Shown here one piece after another: positions 44,697 through 53,006 of a DNA stretch of 64,000 nucleotides; the first letter of the stretch is position 1; the number at the start of each line of letters is the position of its first letter. The notes below the pieces were generated by a model that had not been told where the DNA came from, made no database searches, and saw only the letters and a program-made list of their open reading frames with translations. A program made the position numbers and the translations under genes. Source of the DNA: Chelatococcus asaccharovorans (GTDB taxonomy: Bacteria > Pseudomonadota > Alphaproteobacteria > Rhizobiales > Beijerinckiaceae); NCBI RefSeq assembly GCF_003201475.1, contig NZ_QJJK01000020.1:23256-87255 (forward strand), given 5' to 3'.

Positions 44697-44719
44697 ATCC
44701 CCGGCCTTGTGCCGGGGAT
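44697..44719. terminator. Intercistronic hairpin downstream of the sugar-binding-protein gene
   Basis: ATCCCCGGC (44697-44705) and GCCGGGGAT (44711-44719) form a perfect hairpin with loop CTTGT, lacking a T-run. It lies about 70 bases after the binding-protein stop on the minus strand. Such hairpins often protect the binding-protein message or partly stop transcription. The sequence is also like a common dispersed palindrome. Confidence 0.55.
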
Positions 44720-44790
44720 CTCGCTTGGAAAGGCCAAACGCCTCACTGATAAGGTCGGCCATGACAGCAGAGGACGCCGCGCCGTAAAGA

Positions 44791-45774
44791 TCAGACTTCG
44801 TTGGCGAAGACTGTCTTCCGCACCGTGGGCAATTCCTTCTCGATGTTCTCGCTGGTGATCACCAGGATCGGCACGGTGATCTCCTTGTCGGGCTTCTTGC
44901 CGTCAAGCGTGGCCAGCATCGCCTCGCCCGAGCGCACCCCCATCAGATAAGGCTGCTGCATGCCGGACACGACGAGTTGGCCCGACTTCAAAAGATCGAC
45001 GAAGTCGGGAATGCCGTCGAAGGCGGCGACCAGGACCTGCCCATCGCGGCGCGCGGCCTTGATCGCCCGCAGCGCACCGAGCGCCGGCTGGTCCGTCTGG
45101 ATGAACAGGCCACGCATGCCCGGATTGGCGGTGAGCATGTCCTGCGTGAATTTGAAGGTCTCATCGGCCGTGTAGGACTGCATCTGCTGGAGGCCTGCCT
45201 CCTTGCCGGTAAAGCCCCCCTCCTTCAGGCCGTCCAGGAAGCCCTTGGTGCGCGCCTGGCCGTTCTTGCGCGCCTGCGAGATGGCGACAATGCCGACCGA
45301 ACCGTCCTGCCAGCCCTTCTTCTTCAGGGCCTGCGCCAGCGCCACGCCGACGCCGTGGGCGCCCTTGTAGTTGTCGGAAATGATGAAGGACGAATAGTCG
45401 CCGCTATTCGTGCCGATATCGGCGATGACGACAGGAATATTGGCCTTCTTCGCAAGTTCAAGCACGCTTGGTGCCGTGGAGGAATCCGTCGGCGAAATCA
45501 CGATGCCGGCGACGCCGCGCGCAATCACGTCCTGCGCATTCTGGAGCTGGGTCTGCGCACTGTTGCGGGAATCGAGGGCCTGGTAGCCAAAGCCCTTGTC
45601 CTTCACCGCCGCCTCGACGCCCTTCGACAGGTAGCGCCAGAAAGGCAGATCGAGGCCGGGCGTCAGATAGGCGATGTCCTTGCCGGCTGCCATCGCCGCA
45701 CGCAAACCACCGAACCCGGCACCAGCCGCGAGCGTACCCCCGAGCGCGAGCTTCAGTACTGTCCTGCGTTCCAT
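44791..45774 (-). CDS. Sugar ABC transporter substrate-binding protein (periplasmic, RbsB type)
   Basis: The 327-residue protein starts with a twin-arginine-like signal (MERRTVLKLALGGTLAAGAG, cleavage near AMAAG). The mature part is a periplasmic-binding-protein-4 fold: IAYLTPGLDLPFWRYLSKGV, VAGIVISPTDSSTAPSVLEL, DNYKGAHGVGVALAQAL, VGIVAISQARKNGQARTKGF, GLFIQTDQPALGALRAIKAA. The ligand is probably a small sugar, sugar acid or lactone that feeds the downstream erythronate enzymes. GGAGG lies eight bases before the ATG. It is the first transport gene, 68 bases after the GntR gene. Confidence 0.92.
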   Translation of the reverse strand: MERRTVLKLALGGTLAAGAGFGGLRAAMAAGKDIAYLTPGLDLPFWRYLSKGVEAAVKDKGFGYQALDSRNSAQTQLQNAQDVIARGVAGIVISPTDSSTAPSVLELAKKANIPVVIADIGTNSGDYSSFIISDNYKGAHGVGVALAQALKKKGWQDGSVGIVAISQARKNGQARTKGFLDGLKEGGFTGKEAGLQQMQSYTADETFKFTQDMLTANPGMRGLFIQTDQPALGALRAIKAARRDGQVLVAAFDGIPDFVDLLKSGQLVVSGMQQPYLMGVRSGEAMLATLDGKKPDKEITVPILVITSENIEKELPTVRKTVFANEV

Positions 45775-45806
45775 ACCATCATCCTCCATATATAATGTTC
45801 GTTTTG

Positions 45807-45835
45807 ATTGTTTATTTCGCACAATACATAATTGT
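45807..45835. promoter_or_regulatory. Candidate GntR operator: alternating ATTGT/ACAAT boxes
   Basis: ATTGT (45807-45811), ACAAT (45821-45825) and ATTGT (45831-45835) form two overlapping dyads: ATTGT-N9-ACAAT and ACAAT-ACATA-ATTGT. They lie in the AT-rich gap between the GntR stop and the binding-protein start, where control of the sugar operon would be expected. Confidence 0.45.
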
Positions 45836-45842
45836 TTTGAGC

Positions 45843-46613
45843 TTACTTCTTTTCGAACCCCATGACTGTTTGTGTTGTTTGATAGATGCGATCGGTATGG
45901 ACGGCAAAAGCCGCAACCGCCGCGTCAGGATCATGGGCGCGCAACGCGGCGACAATCGCGGCGTGATCCGCATAACTCGTCGCAATAGCCTCGGGACGCG
46001 CCACCGCGAGACGACGATATTCCATCATGTAGCTGTAGAGATCCGCCGCGAAATCCGCGAGCAGGGCATTGCCCGAGGCCCGGTAGATCGTGACGTGGAA
46101 CTCCCGGTCGCAGATCAGGAAGCCGACGGGGTCGTTGAAGGCCTCCTTCTGCACGGCGAGAAGCCCCTCCAGCATCGCGAGCGTCGCATCGTCGATGCGC
46201 CGCGCGGCATCCGCCGCCACCTCCCGTTCGATCAAGAGACGCGCAGCGTGGACGGAATCGATGTCATAGGCATTGATGGCCCGCGCCGGACCAACGCCAA
46301 TGGTCACAGGCCCCACATCGGCGCGCACAACGCGCGTGCGCGCGCCGTGCGAAATCTCGAGGATGCCGCGCGCCGCCAGAATCTGGATGGCACCGCGCAT
46401 CGTCTCCCGGCTCACGTTGAGGGAGGACGCAAGTTCGCGTTCGCTCGGCAGGGCGTCCCCCACCTGGACGATGCCGGAGGCGATCAGCCCGGCGATCCGG
46501 TCGGCGATCACGTCCTTCAGCGAGCGCTTGACGATCGCATCGCGAAACGACGGCACCTCCGCCAGCACGATCGCTTCGGAACTCTTTGCGGAACTCTTTG
46601 CGGAACTCGCCAT
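45843..46613 (-). CDS. GntR/FadR-family transcriptional regulator
   Basis: The 256-residue protein has a winged helix-turn-helix (DVIADRIAGLIASGIVQVGD, then PSERELASSLNVSRETMRGA) and an all-helical FadR-type FCD domain with metal/ligand residues in FLICDREFHVTIYRASGN and SYADHAAIVAALRAHD. FadR-type GntR proteins usually repress sugar-acid operons until a pathway intermediate binds. It precedes the sugar ABC operon on the same strand and most likely controls it. The start at 46613 has GGAGG only two bases upstream. Its N-terminus carries a small AKSS repeat encoded by 12-bp direct repeats. Confidence 0.9.
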   Translation of the reverse strand: MASSAKSSAKSSEAIVLAEVPSFRDAIVKRSLKDVIADRIAGLIASGIVQVGDALPSERELASSLNVSRETMRGAIQILAARGILEISHGARTRVVRADVGPVTIGVGPARAINAYDIDSVHAARLLIEREVAADAARRIDDATLAMLEGLLAVQKEAFNDPVGFLICDREFHVTIYRASGNALLADFAADLYSYMMEYRRLAVARPEAIATSYADHAAIVAALRAHDPDAAVAAFAVHTDRIYQTTQTVMGFEKK

Positions 46614-46690
46614 AGCCTCCTCTGATCTACTGGTCCAACCAGAAGACCAGCTGAGGAAGCCGCGTTTTGCGCATGCTGTCAAGCGCCGTC

Positions 46691-46723
46691 AAAAAAAGGG
46701 CGGGGCGACACCGCGCCCCACCC
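46691..46723 (-). terminator. Rho-independent terminator of gabT
   Basis: On the minus strand GGGTGGGGCG (46723-46714) pairs with CGCCCCGCCC (46707-46698), one G-U wobble and six-base loop, followed by seven T. It lies about 30 bases after the gabT stop, a textbook rho-independent structure. Confidence 0.88.
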
Positions 46724-46754
46724 TTCATTCAGTATCGGCCGAACAGTTGGGCAA

Positions 46755-48050
46755 TCAGCCCATAGCGGCGGCGAAAGCCCTGCCGAAGGCCGCGACGGCC
46801 TCATCGATCTGCGCATCCGTGGTGACGAGCGGGGCCAGGAAGCGGATGACATTGCGGTGGACGCCGCATTTGATCACGAGCAGCCCTTCGTCGCGCGCCT
46901 TGTCGATCACGACCTGCGCGAGATCGGCGTCGTGGCGCTTGCTGGCGGCATCGGTGACGATTTCGATGGCGAGCATGCTACCCCGCCCGCGCACTTCGCC
47001 GATCCGGTCGCTGTGCTGGCGCTGCAGGGCCTCGAGCCCCGCCCGAAGACGCTCACCGCCGGCCGCGCCACGTCGCAGAATGTCGTCCTGCGCGAAGGCA
47101 TCGAGCACACCGAGCGCCGCCGCGCAGGCCAGCGCATTGCCGCCATAGGTGCCGCCGAGGCCGCCGGGGGTCGGCGCATCCATGATCGCGGCGCGGCCGA
47201 CGACGCCGGACAGGGGCAGACCGCCCGCGAGGCTCTTCGCCACCGTCACGAGATCGGGCTTGATGCCCGACCGCTGGAAGCCGAACAGGTCGCCGGTGCG
47301 GCCGAAGCCGGTCTGGATTTCATCGCAGATGAGCACGATGCCGTGGCGCGTCGTGATCTCGCGCAGCGCGACGAGAAAATCGTCCGGCGCCGGCAGGAAG
47401 CCGCCGTCGCCCTGTACGGGCTCGATGATGATGGCGGCCACGCGATCCGGTGCGATCGCGGTGGCGAAGACCTCTTCCAGAGAGGCGAGCGCCTTCTCGG
47501 TGGTGATGCCGCGATAGAGATCCGGATAGGCCGCGTGGTAGATATCCGTCGGGAAGGGACCGAAGTTCTGCTTGTAAGGCTGGCTGAAGCCGGTCAGCGT
47601 CACGCCCAGCAACGTGCGACCGTGGAAAGCGCCGCGGAAAGCAATGACGCCCGGCCGGTTGGTGTATCCGCGCGCGACCTTGATGGCGTTCTCGACCGCT
47701 TCTGCGCCGGTCGTGAGGAAAATGCTCTTGTAATCTTCGTCGCCGCCAATGAGCGTGTTCAGCCGCGCGGCGAGATCGATATAGGGCTCGTAGGCGGCGA
47801 CCTGGAATGCCGCGTGTGAAATCTTCTGCAACTGGCGCGAGACCGCCTCGACGACGCGCGGGTGGTTGTGGCCGACGTTGAGCACGCCGATGCCGCCGAC
47901 GAAATCGAGGTAGCGCTTGCCTTCCACATCCCAGACCTCGGCGCCGAGCGCCCGCTCGACGACCACGGGATGGGCGGTGGCGACGCCGCGCGGCACGTGC
48001 CGCGCCCGCTCCGCCAATAGTAGCTCAGTCTTACGCTGAGGGGCGTTCAT
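46755..48050 (-). CDS. gabT: 4-aminobutyrate-2-oxoglutarate aminotransferase
   Basis: GabT transfers the amino group of GABA to 2-oxoglutarate, giving succinate semialdehyde. The 431-residue class III PLP aminotransferase has VWDVEGKRYLDFVGGIGVLN, the phosphate-binding TTGAEAVENAIKVAR, FRGAFHGRTLLGVTLTG, the PLP-contacting LICDEIQTGFGRTG and the Schiff-base lysine in LVTVAKSLAGGLPLSGVVG. Several class III enzymes look alike, but the nearby gabD supports GABA. GGAG lies six bases before the ATG at 48050. It ends in a strong terminator. Confidence 0.9.
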   Translation of the reverse strand: MNAPQRKTELLLAERARHVPRGVATAHPVVVERALGAEVWDVEGKRYLDFVGGIGVLNVGHNHPRVVEAVSRQLQKISHAAFQVAAYEPYIDLAARLNTLIGGDEDYKSIFLTTGAEAVENAIKVARGYTNRPGVIAFRGAFHGRTLLGVTLTGFSQPYKQNFGPFPTDIYHAAYPDLYRGITTEKALASLEEVFATAIAPDRVAAIIIEPVQGDGGFLPAPDDFLVALREITTRHGIVLICDEIQTGFGRTGDLFGFQRSGIKPDLVTVAKSLAGGLPLSGVVGRAAIMDAPTPGGLGGTYGGNALACAAALGVLDAFAQDDILRRGAAGGERLRAGLEALQRQHSDRIGEVRGRGSMLAIEIVTDAASKRHDADLAQVVIDKARDEGLLVIKCGVHRNVIRFLAPLVTTDAQIDEAVAAFGRAFAAAMG

Positions 48051-48081
48051 GGCAGTCTCCAAAGGCTGAAGGGACGAAGGG

Positions 48082-48435
48082 TCAGAACACGGCCTCGCCG
48101 CGCCCCACCTCGGAACGCGGCGTCAGCAGGATCACCTGGCCGAGGGCATTGCGGGCGCCGAGGATCAGGATCTCGGATTGAAAGCCGGCTATGTTACGCG
48201 GCGCGAAATTGACGATGCAGGTCACATCGGTGCCGAGGAGCTCGTCCGCGCTGTAGCGCGTGATCTGGGCGCTGGACCAGCGGATGCCGAGGTCACCGAG
48301 ATCGACCGCAACCTTGTAGGCTGGATTGCGCGCGCGCGGGAACGGCTCGACCTCGACGATGCGGCCGACGCGGATGTCGAGCTTCGCAAAATCTTCGTAG
48401 GCAGCTTCGGGTTTTGGGGCAGCAGACGTGGACAC
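48082..48435 (-). CDS. csaA: CsaA-like tRNA-binding OB-fold protein
   Basis: The 117-residue protein is a single EMAP-II/ARC1-type tRNA-binding domain: FAKLDIRVGRIVEVEPFPRA, YKVAVDLGDLGIRWSSAQIT and CIVNFAPRNIAGFQSEILIL. CsaA in Bacillus is a dimeric protein with chaperone-like, secretion-related activity that also binds tRNA. The GTG at 48435 has GGAG six bases upstream and gives the usual family length; an ATG at 48462 without a ribosome-binding site is less likely. It lies between gabT and divergent gabD. Confidence 0.85.
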   Translation of the reverse strand: MSTSAAPKPEAAYEDFAKLDIRVGRIVEVEPFPRARNPAYKVAVDLGDLGIRWSSAQITRYSADELLGTDVTCIVNFAPRNIAGFQSEILILGARNALGQVILLTPRSEVGRGEAVF

Positions 48436-48606
48436 GGCCTTCTCCGGTTGTCTATGCCCCATTGAAGCGCGCCAACCGAAACAAGCGATGCTGTTCCTCA
48501 GGGCTCGCGCGGCAGGCTCATCTGTTCTCGCGCCATTTACGGCAGCAAATCCTCGGCCCGAAGATCACTCTGCGCAGGCAGCTTTCCCTTTCGCAGAGGC
48601 TCCCTC

Positions 48607-50079
48607 ATGTCCCTCAGACTAAGATTGCGTGATCCGTCCCTTCTCGCCGAAAAGGCTTTCATCGGCGGCGAATGGGCGGGCGCGCGCAACGGCGACACGC
48701 TGGCGGTCGTCGATCCGGCGACCGGCGCGACGATCGCAACCGTCCCCGCCCTCGGCGCCGACGAAACACGTGCCGCCATCGACGCCGCCAACGCGGCCTG
48801 GCCACGCTGGCGCGCCCTGCCCTCCGCCGAGCGTGGTCGGCTCCTGGAGATCTGGCACAGGCTGATGCTGGAGAATGCCGAGGACCTCGCCGTCATCATG
48901 ACGGCCGAACAGGGCAAGCCGCTCGCGGAAGCGCGCGGCGAGGTCACTTATGGAGCCAGCTTCGTGAAATGGTTTGCCGAGGAGGCGCGTCGCATCTATG
49001 GCGACACCATTCCGGCCCCTTCGACAGACCGGCGCATCATCACGCTGCGCGAGCCCGTCGGCGTCTCCGCCGCCATCACACCGTGGAACTTCCCCAATGC
49101 CATGATCACCCGCAAATGCGCGCCGGCTTTGGCGGCAGGCTGCCCGGTGATTGTCAAGCCCTCGGATTTCACGCCCCTTTCGGCGCTGGCGCTGGCCGTG
49201 CTGTCGGAGCGCGCCGGCTTCCCCAAGGGCATCTTCAGTGTCCTCACCGGCCTGCCGGACGGCATCGGCGGGGAGCTCACCAGCAACGAAACCGTGCGCA
49301 AGCTCTCCTTCACCGGCTCCACCCGCGTCGGCCGCCTCCTCATGCGCCAAAGCGCGGACAGCGTGAAGCGCCTGAGCTTCGAGCTCGGCGGCAACGCGCC
49401 CTTCATCGTCTTCGATGATGCCGATCTCGACCTTGCCATCGCCGGCGTCATGGCGAGCAAGTTCCGCAATGCCGGCCAGACCTGCGTCTGCGCCAACCGT
49501 ATCCTCGTGCAGGACGGCATCTATGATCGCTTCGCCGAGCGGCTGGCCACGGAGGTGGCGAAACTCAAGGTGGGCAATGGCTTCGATGAGGGCGTCACCA
49601 TCGGGCCGCTGATCAATCAGGCGGCAGTCGACAAGGTCGAACGCCATGTCGACGATGCGCGTGCCAAAGGCGCCAACCTTCTCATCGGCGGCGCGGCGCT
49701 GCCGGGCACGCTCTTCGCGATACCCACGGTTCTCACCGGCGCGACGACGGAAATGGCCCTTGCCAGCGAGGAGACCTTCGGGCCGCTCGCGCCGCTCTTC
49801 CGCTTCCATGACGAGAGCGAGGCCATCGCCATCGCCAACGCGACGCCCTTCGGCCTCGCTTCCTACTTCTTCACGCAGGACATCCGCCGCTCGTGGCGCG
49901 TGACCGAGCGGCTGGAGTTCGGGATGGTCGGCCTCAATACGGGCTCGGTCTCGCTGGAGGTCGCCCCCTTCGGCGGCATCAAGCAGTCAGGCCTTGGCCG
50001 CGAGGGCTCGCGATACGGCCTCGACGAATATCTCGAGACCAAGACGCTGCATGTCGGCGGCCTCGACCCGGCGGCCTGA
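48607..50079 (+). CDS. gabD: NAD(P)-dependent succinate-semialdehyde dehydrogenase
   Basis: GabD oxidises succinate semialdehyde to succinate, completing GABA degradation into the TCA cycle. The 490-residue aldehyde dehydrogenase has VSAAITPWNFPNAMITRKCA, the cofactor segment LSFTGSTRVGRLLM, the catalytic glutamate in FELGGNAPFIVFDDADLD and the catalytic cysteine in FRNAGQTCVCANRILVQ; the C-terminus has GGIKQSGLGREGSRYGLDEY, typical of GabD. GAGG lies seven bases before the ATG. It is transcribed away from csaA-gabT and ends in a perfect terminator shared with the Lrp gene. Confidence 0.94.
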   Translation: MSLRLRLRDPSLLAEKAFIGGEWAGARNGDTLAVVDPATGATIATVPALGADETRAAIDAANAAWPRWRALPSAERGRLLEIWHRLMLENAEDLAVIMTAEQGKPLAEARGEVTYGASFVKWFAEEARRIYGDTIPAPSTDRRIITLREPVGVSAAITPWNFPNAMITRKCAPALAAGCPVIVKPSDFTPLSALALAVLSERAGFPKGIFSVLTGLPDGIGGELTSNETVRKLSFTGSTRVGRLLMRQSADSVKRLSFELGGNAPFIVFDDADLDLAIAGVMASKFRNAGQTCVCANRILVQDGIYDRFAERLATEVAKLKVGNGFDEGVTIGPLINQAAVDKVERHVDDARAKGANLLIGGAALPGTLFAIPTVLTGATTEMALASEETFGPLAPLFRFHDESEAIAIANATPFGLASYFFTQDIRRSWRVTERLEFGMVGLNTGSVSLEVAPFGGIKQSGLGREGSRYGLDEYLETKTLHVGGLDPAA

Positions 50080-50093
50080 GCCCGCAATCATGG

Positions 50094-50122
50094 AAAAGGC
50101 CGGACACTGTCCGGCCTTTTTT
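50094..50122. terminator. Bidirectional rho-independent terminator between gabD and the Lrp-type regulator
   Basis: AAAAGGCCGGACA (50094-50106) and TGTCCGGCCTTTT (50108-50120) form a perfect 13-bp inverted repeat with T-runs on both strands. It directly abuts the stop codon of the convergent regulator gene at 50121. Confidence 0.9.
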
Positions 50123-50615
50123 ACTTCGTCTCGCCGAGCAACGCCTGGATGGGCAACTCGGTCTTGGTAAGCGGCGTCTTGAGAACGATGTAGCTGAAGT
50201 ATTTCTCAATGCCGATATTGCGATCGACGAGGTTTTCGATCACCTCCTGGTAATGCGCGATGCTGCGCACCATGAAACGCAGGAGATAGTCATAGCCACC
50301 GCTGAGAAGGTGGCATTCGAGCAGCTCTTCAACGCTGCGGATACTGGCCTCGAACTTCACGAAATCCTCGCGGCGATGGTCCGCGAGTGTCACTTCCGTG
50401 AAGACGGTGACGCATTCAGCAAGCTTGCGCATGTTGATATGCGCGCTGTAGCCGGTGATGTAGCCGGCCGCCTCCAGCCGCTTGACGCGCTGGAGGCAGG
50501 GCGACGGCGACAGGCCGACGAGTTCCGAGAGGCTGACATTGGTGAGTTGCCCATCCCTTTGCAGGTGAGTCAGGATCTTGATGTCGATCCGATCCAGCTT
50601 GGGCAACCCCGCCAT
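50121..50615 (-). CDS. Lrp/AsnC-family transcriptional regulator
   Basis: The 164-residue protein has the N-terminal helix-turn-helix (LDRIDIKILTHLQRDGQLTN, then LSELVGLSPSPCLQRVKRLE) and the C-terminal RAM/ACT-like ligand domain (ECHLLSGGYDYLLRFMVRSI). Such regulators respond to amino acids and often control amino-acid transport or catabolism. The target is not shown; gabD (convergent) and the downstream amino-acid-type transporter cluster are candidates. It follows the HAD gene by 27 bases on the same strand and may be co-transcribed with it. Confidence 0.92.
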   Translation of the reverse strand: MAGLPKLDRIDIKILTHLQRDGQLTNVSLSELVGLSPSPCLQRVKRLEAAGYITGYSAHINMRKLAECVTVFTEVTLADHRREDFVKFEASIRSVEELLECHLLSGGYDYLLRFMVRSIAHYQEVIENLVDRNIGIEKYFSYIVLKTPLTKTELPIQALLGETK

Positions 50616-50642
50616 CGCACCACCCTGTCATTCGCCCCGCTG

Positions 50643-51365
50643 TCAGGCGCGCAGTTGATCCTGATGCGCGGCTGCCAGTTCACCCATGCTCGTAAAGCGG
50701 AAATCATATTTGGGCAAATCGCCGGGGTTCATGGTGGCGCCGAAGCCCTCGTCCTGGTGGCGGCGATGGATCCAGCAGGAGGCAAGCCCCATGGCATTCG
50801 CCGGCTTGTGATCGTGGAACAGGCTCTCAGCCGTATGAAGAATATCGCCCTTGCCAAGCCCCATGGCGCCAAGCGTCTCGATCATATAGTCGAAGTTCTT
50901 GAGGCTCGGCTTGTAGGAGCCGATATCCTCCGCCGTGATGATGGCATCGAAATCGACCTGCAGCCTCTTGTTGCTGTAAGAGAAGGTCTCGTTGTCGACA
51001 TTCGACAGGATGACGAGCTTGTAGAACTTCTTGAGATACTGCAGCGCGCCGGGCGTATCCGAGAACGCCGGCCAGTTGCGCACGGACAAGCCATAGGCCA
51101 CGCAGTCCTCGTGGCTCACGACGACGCCCCATTCCTCCGCCAGCCGCTTGTAGACGACGGCGAGCAGGTCGCGATAGCGCATGGTCGGCGTGTGACGCTG
51201 TTGGGTCGATTCATGCCGGGCGTGGGCCTGCAGGATCTCGTTCCGGGAGAGCGGGCGCTGGACCTTGCTGGTCAGCGGCTTCAGCCCCTCGATCATGCCG
51301 CTTTCCCAGTCGATCAGCGTGCCGTAGCAATCAAAGGTGAGAACCTTGAAGTCGGTCAAGCGCAT
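50643..51365 (-). CDS. HAD-superfamily hydrolase, haloacid dehalogenase type II-like
   Basis: The 240-residue cytoplasmic protein has motif I TFDCYGTLIDWE with the nucleophilic aspartate, motif II VILSNVDNE, motif III lysine in SYKPSLKNFDYM, and an AESLFHDHKPANAMGLASCW segment in place of the usual motif IV. The pattern resembles L-2-haloacid dehalogenases, although many such proteins are phosphatases or have unknown substrates. GGAG lies seven bases before the ATG. It is followed by the Lrp-type regulator gene. Confidence 0.85.
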   Translation of the reverse strand: MRLTDFKVLTFDCYGTLIDWESGMIEGLKPLTSKVQRPLSRNEILQAHARHESTQQRHTPTMRYRDLLAVVYKRLAEEWGVVVSHEDCVAYGLSVRNWPAFSDTPGALQYLKKFYKLVILSNVDNETFSYSNKRLQVDFDAIITAEDIGSYKPSLKNFDYMIETLGAMGLGKGDILHTAESLFHDHKPANAMGLASCWIHRRHQDEGFGATMNPGDLPKYDFRFTSMGELAAAHQDQLRA

Positions 51366-51534
51366 CGTGAACTCCTTGAACGTCGCTTATTTCTGCGCAA
51401 GAGACGGCGCGATGCAGCCCTCGCAAGATGGCTATTGTCTAAACCACGCCGACATCATCGTCTGCTGTTTTGGCCTGCCACTTCCGAAGCGGATGCCTTG
51501 CGGCTGGCGGCGGACAGCAGAATGCTGTGTCCGC

Positions 51535-52251
51535 TTATCCCGCCTGGCCGAGATAGAGCGCGGCCGCACGCGGATCGGCAAGAAGAACGTCTGCCGCACC
51601 CTCCAGCGCCACCTTGCCACCGTCGAGGATTGAGCCCCAGTCGGAAATGGCGAGCGACTGGCGCGCACGCTGCTCGACGATGAGCGTGGATACGCCGAGC
51701 GAGGGCAGACGCGCGATCAGCGCGAAGGCCTCCGCCACCTTGGCAGGCGCCAGCGCGGCGGTCGGCTCGTCGAGCACCATCAATGTCGGGCGCGACATCA
51801 AAGCGCGCGCGAAGGCAAGCTGCTGGCGCTCGCCGCCGGAGAGGCTCCCCGCGCGGGCGCGACGACGCTCGCCGAGGAGGGGAAACAAGGCGAACATCTC
51901 CTCGATGCGCCGTTTGCGGTCCGGCACGCCGGCGACGACCTGCAGGTTCTCCGTGATCGACAGGGCGGCGAACACATTGGAGACCTGCGGCACATAGCCG
52001 ATGCCGTGGGCCATGCGCCGGTAGGTGGGCACAGCGAGGATGTCCTGTCCATCGACGCGGATCTCGCCGGTCACGCGCGGCAGGAGCCCGACGATGGCCT
52101 TGGCGAGCGTGGACTTGCCCGCACCGTTCGTGCCGGCGACCGTGAGGATTTCCTTCTCCCGCAGCACGAGATCGATGCCGTTGAGGATATCGACCTCGCC
52201 ATAGCCGCCACGCAGGTTGCGGATTTCGAGAACTGGCTTTGCGTCGCTCAC
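51535..52251 (-). CDS. livF: Branched-chain amino-acid-type ABC transporter ATPase, LivF (system 1)
   Basis: The 238-residue ATPase has Walker A VAGTNGAGKSTLAKAIVG (threonine-asparagine replacing the usual PN), YVPQVSNVFAALSITENL, signature LSGGERQQLAFARAL and Walker B LMVLDEPTAALAP. It pairs with the LivG protein encoded just upstream to drive uptake. Its GTG start overlaps the livG stop (GTGA). It is the last gene of the long minus-strand operon. Confidence 0.92.
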   Translation of the reverse strand: MSDAKPVLEIRNLRGGYGEVDILNGIDLVLREKEILTVAGTNGAGKSTLAKAIVGLLPRVTGEIRVDGQDILAVPTYRRMAHGIGYVPQVSNVFAALSITENLQVVAGVPDRKRRIEEMFALFPLLGERRRARAGSLSGGERQQLAFARALMSRPTLMVLDEPTAALAPAKVAEAFALIARLPSLGVSTLIVEQRARQSLAISDWGSILDGGKVALEGAADVLLADPRAAALYLGQAG

Positions 52252-53006
52252 GCCGCGCCTCCGAGATAGGCTTCGCGCACCTTGGGATCCTCCAGGACTT
52301 CGCCGGGTGTGCCCGACGCGAGAATCCGGCCGCGATCCATGACATGGAGGATGGGCACGAGCCGCGTCAGGGCCTGCAGGTCGTGCTCGATGATGAGGAA
52401 GCCGATGCCCCGCGCGTTGAGTTCGCGGATACGCTCCACCAATTCCTCGATCAACACGGGATTGACACCGGCAAAGGGTTCGTCGAGCAGGATCAGCGAT
52501 GGCTCCACCATCAGCGCCCGCCCCAGCTCGAGCAATTTCTTCTGCCCGCCGGACAGCCGGCCGGAAGGCAGATCGGCGACAGGACCGAGCCGCAGGAAGG
52601 CGATGACCTCGTCGGCCTTCGCCGTGATCTCGACCTCCTGACGCGCCACCTCGCCCGGCCGCAGAAACAGACCGACGAGCCCCTCGCCCGTCTGGCCGGG
52701 CGCGGCCGCCTTGAGGTTGTCACGCACGGTGAGGTGGCTGAATTCGCGCGGCACCTGGAAGGTGCGCAGGAGCCCCTTGCGGGCCCGCGCGGCGGGCGAT
52801 TGCCGGCCGAGATCGGCGCCCTTGAAACGCACCTCACCGGTGTCGGCCTCAATGAAGCCGGACACCACCGAGAACAGCGTCGACTTGCCGGCGCCGTTCG
52901 GGCCGATGAGCCCGACCAGTTGTCCCTCACCCACCGTGAGAGTGACGCCATCGAGGGCCTGGAAGCCCCCGAAGGCCTTGCGGATATCCGTGATTTGCAA
53001 GCTCAT
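52248..53006 (-). CDS. livG: Branched-chain amino-acid-type ABC transporter ATPase, LivG (system 1)
   Basis: The 252-residue ATPase has Walker A LIGPNGAGKSTLFSVVSGF, a LivG-type long insert, RTFQVPREFSHLTVRDNL, signature LSGGQKKLLELGRAL and Walker B LILLDEPFAGVNP. The C-terminal EAYLGGAA is typical of LivG. It overlaps the upstream livM by four bases (ATGA). Confidence 0.93.
   Translation of the reverse strand: MSLQITDIRKAFGGFQALDGVTLTVGEGQLVGLIGPNGAGKSTLFSVVSGFIEADTGEVRFKGADLGRQSPAARARKGLLRTFQVPREFSHLTVRDNLKAAAPGQTGEGLVGLFLRPGEVARQEVEITAKADEVIAFLRLGPVADLPSGRLSGGQKKLLELGRALMVEPSLILLDEPFAGVNPVLIEELVERIRELNARGIGFLIIEHDLQALTRLVPILHVMDRGRILASGTPGEVLEDPKVREAYLGGAA

Noticed and set aside
49893..51683. 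596-codon plus-strand open frame over the Lrp and HAD genes
   Set aside because: It runs through a perfect terminator and opposite two well-supported genes, and has no domain.
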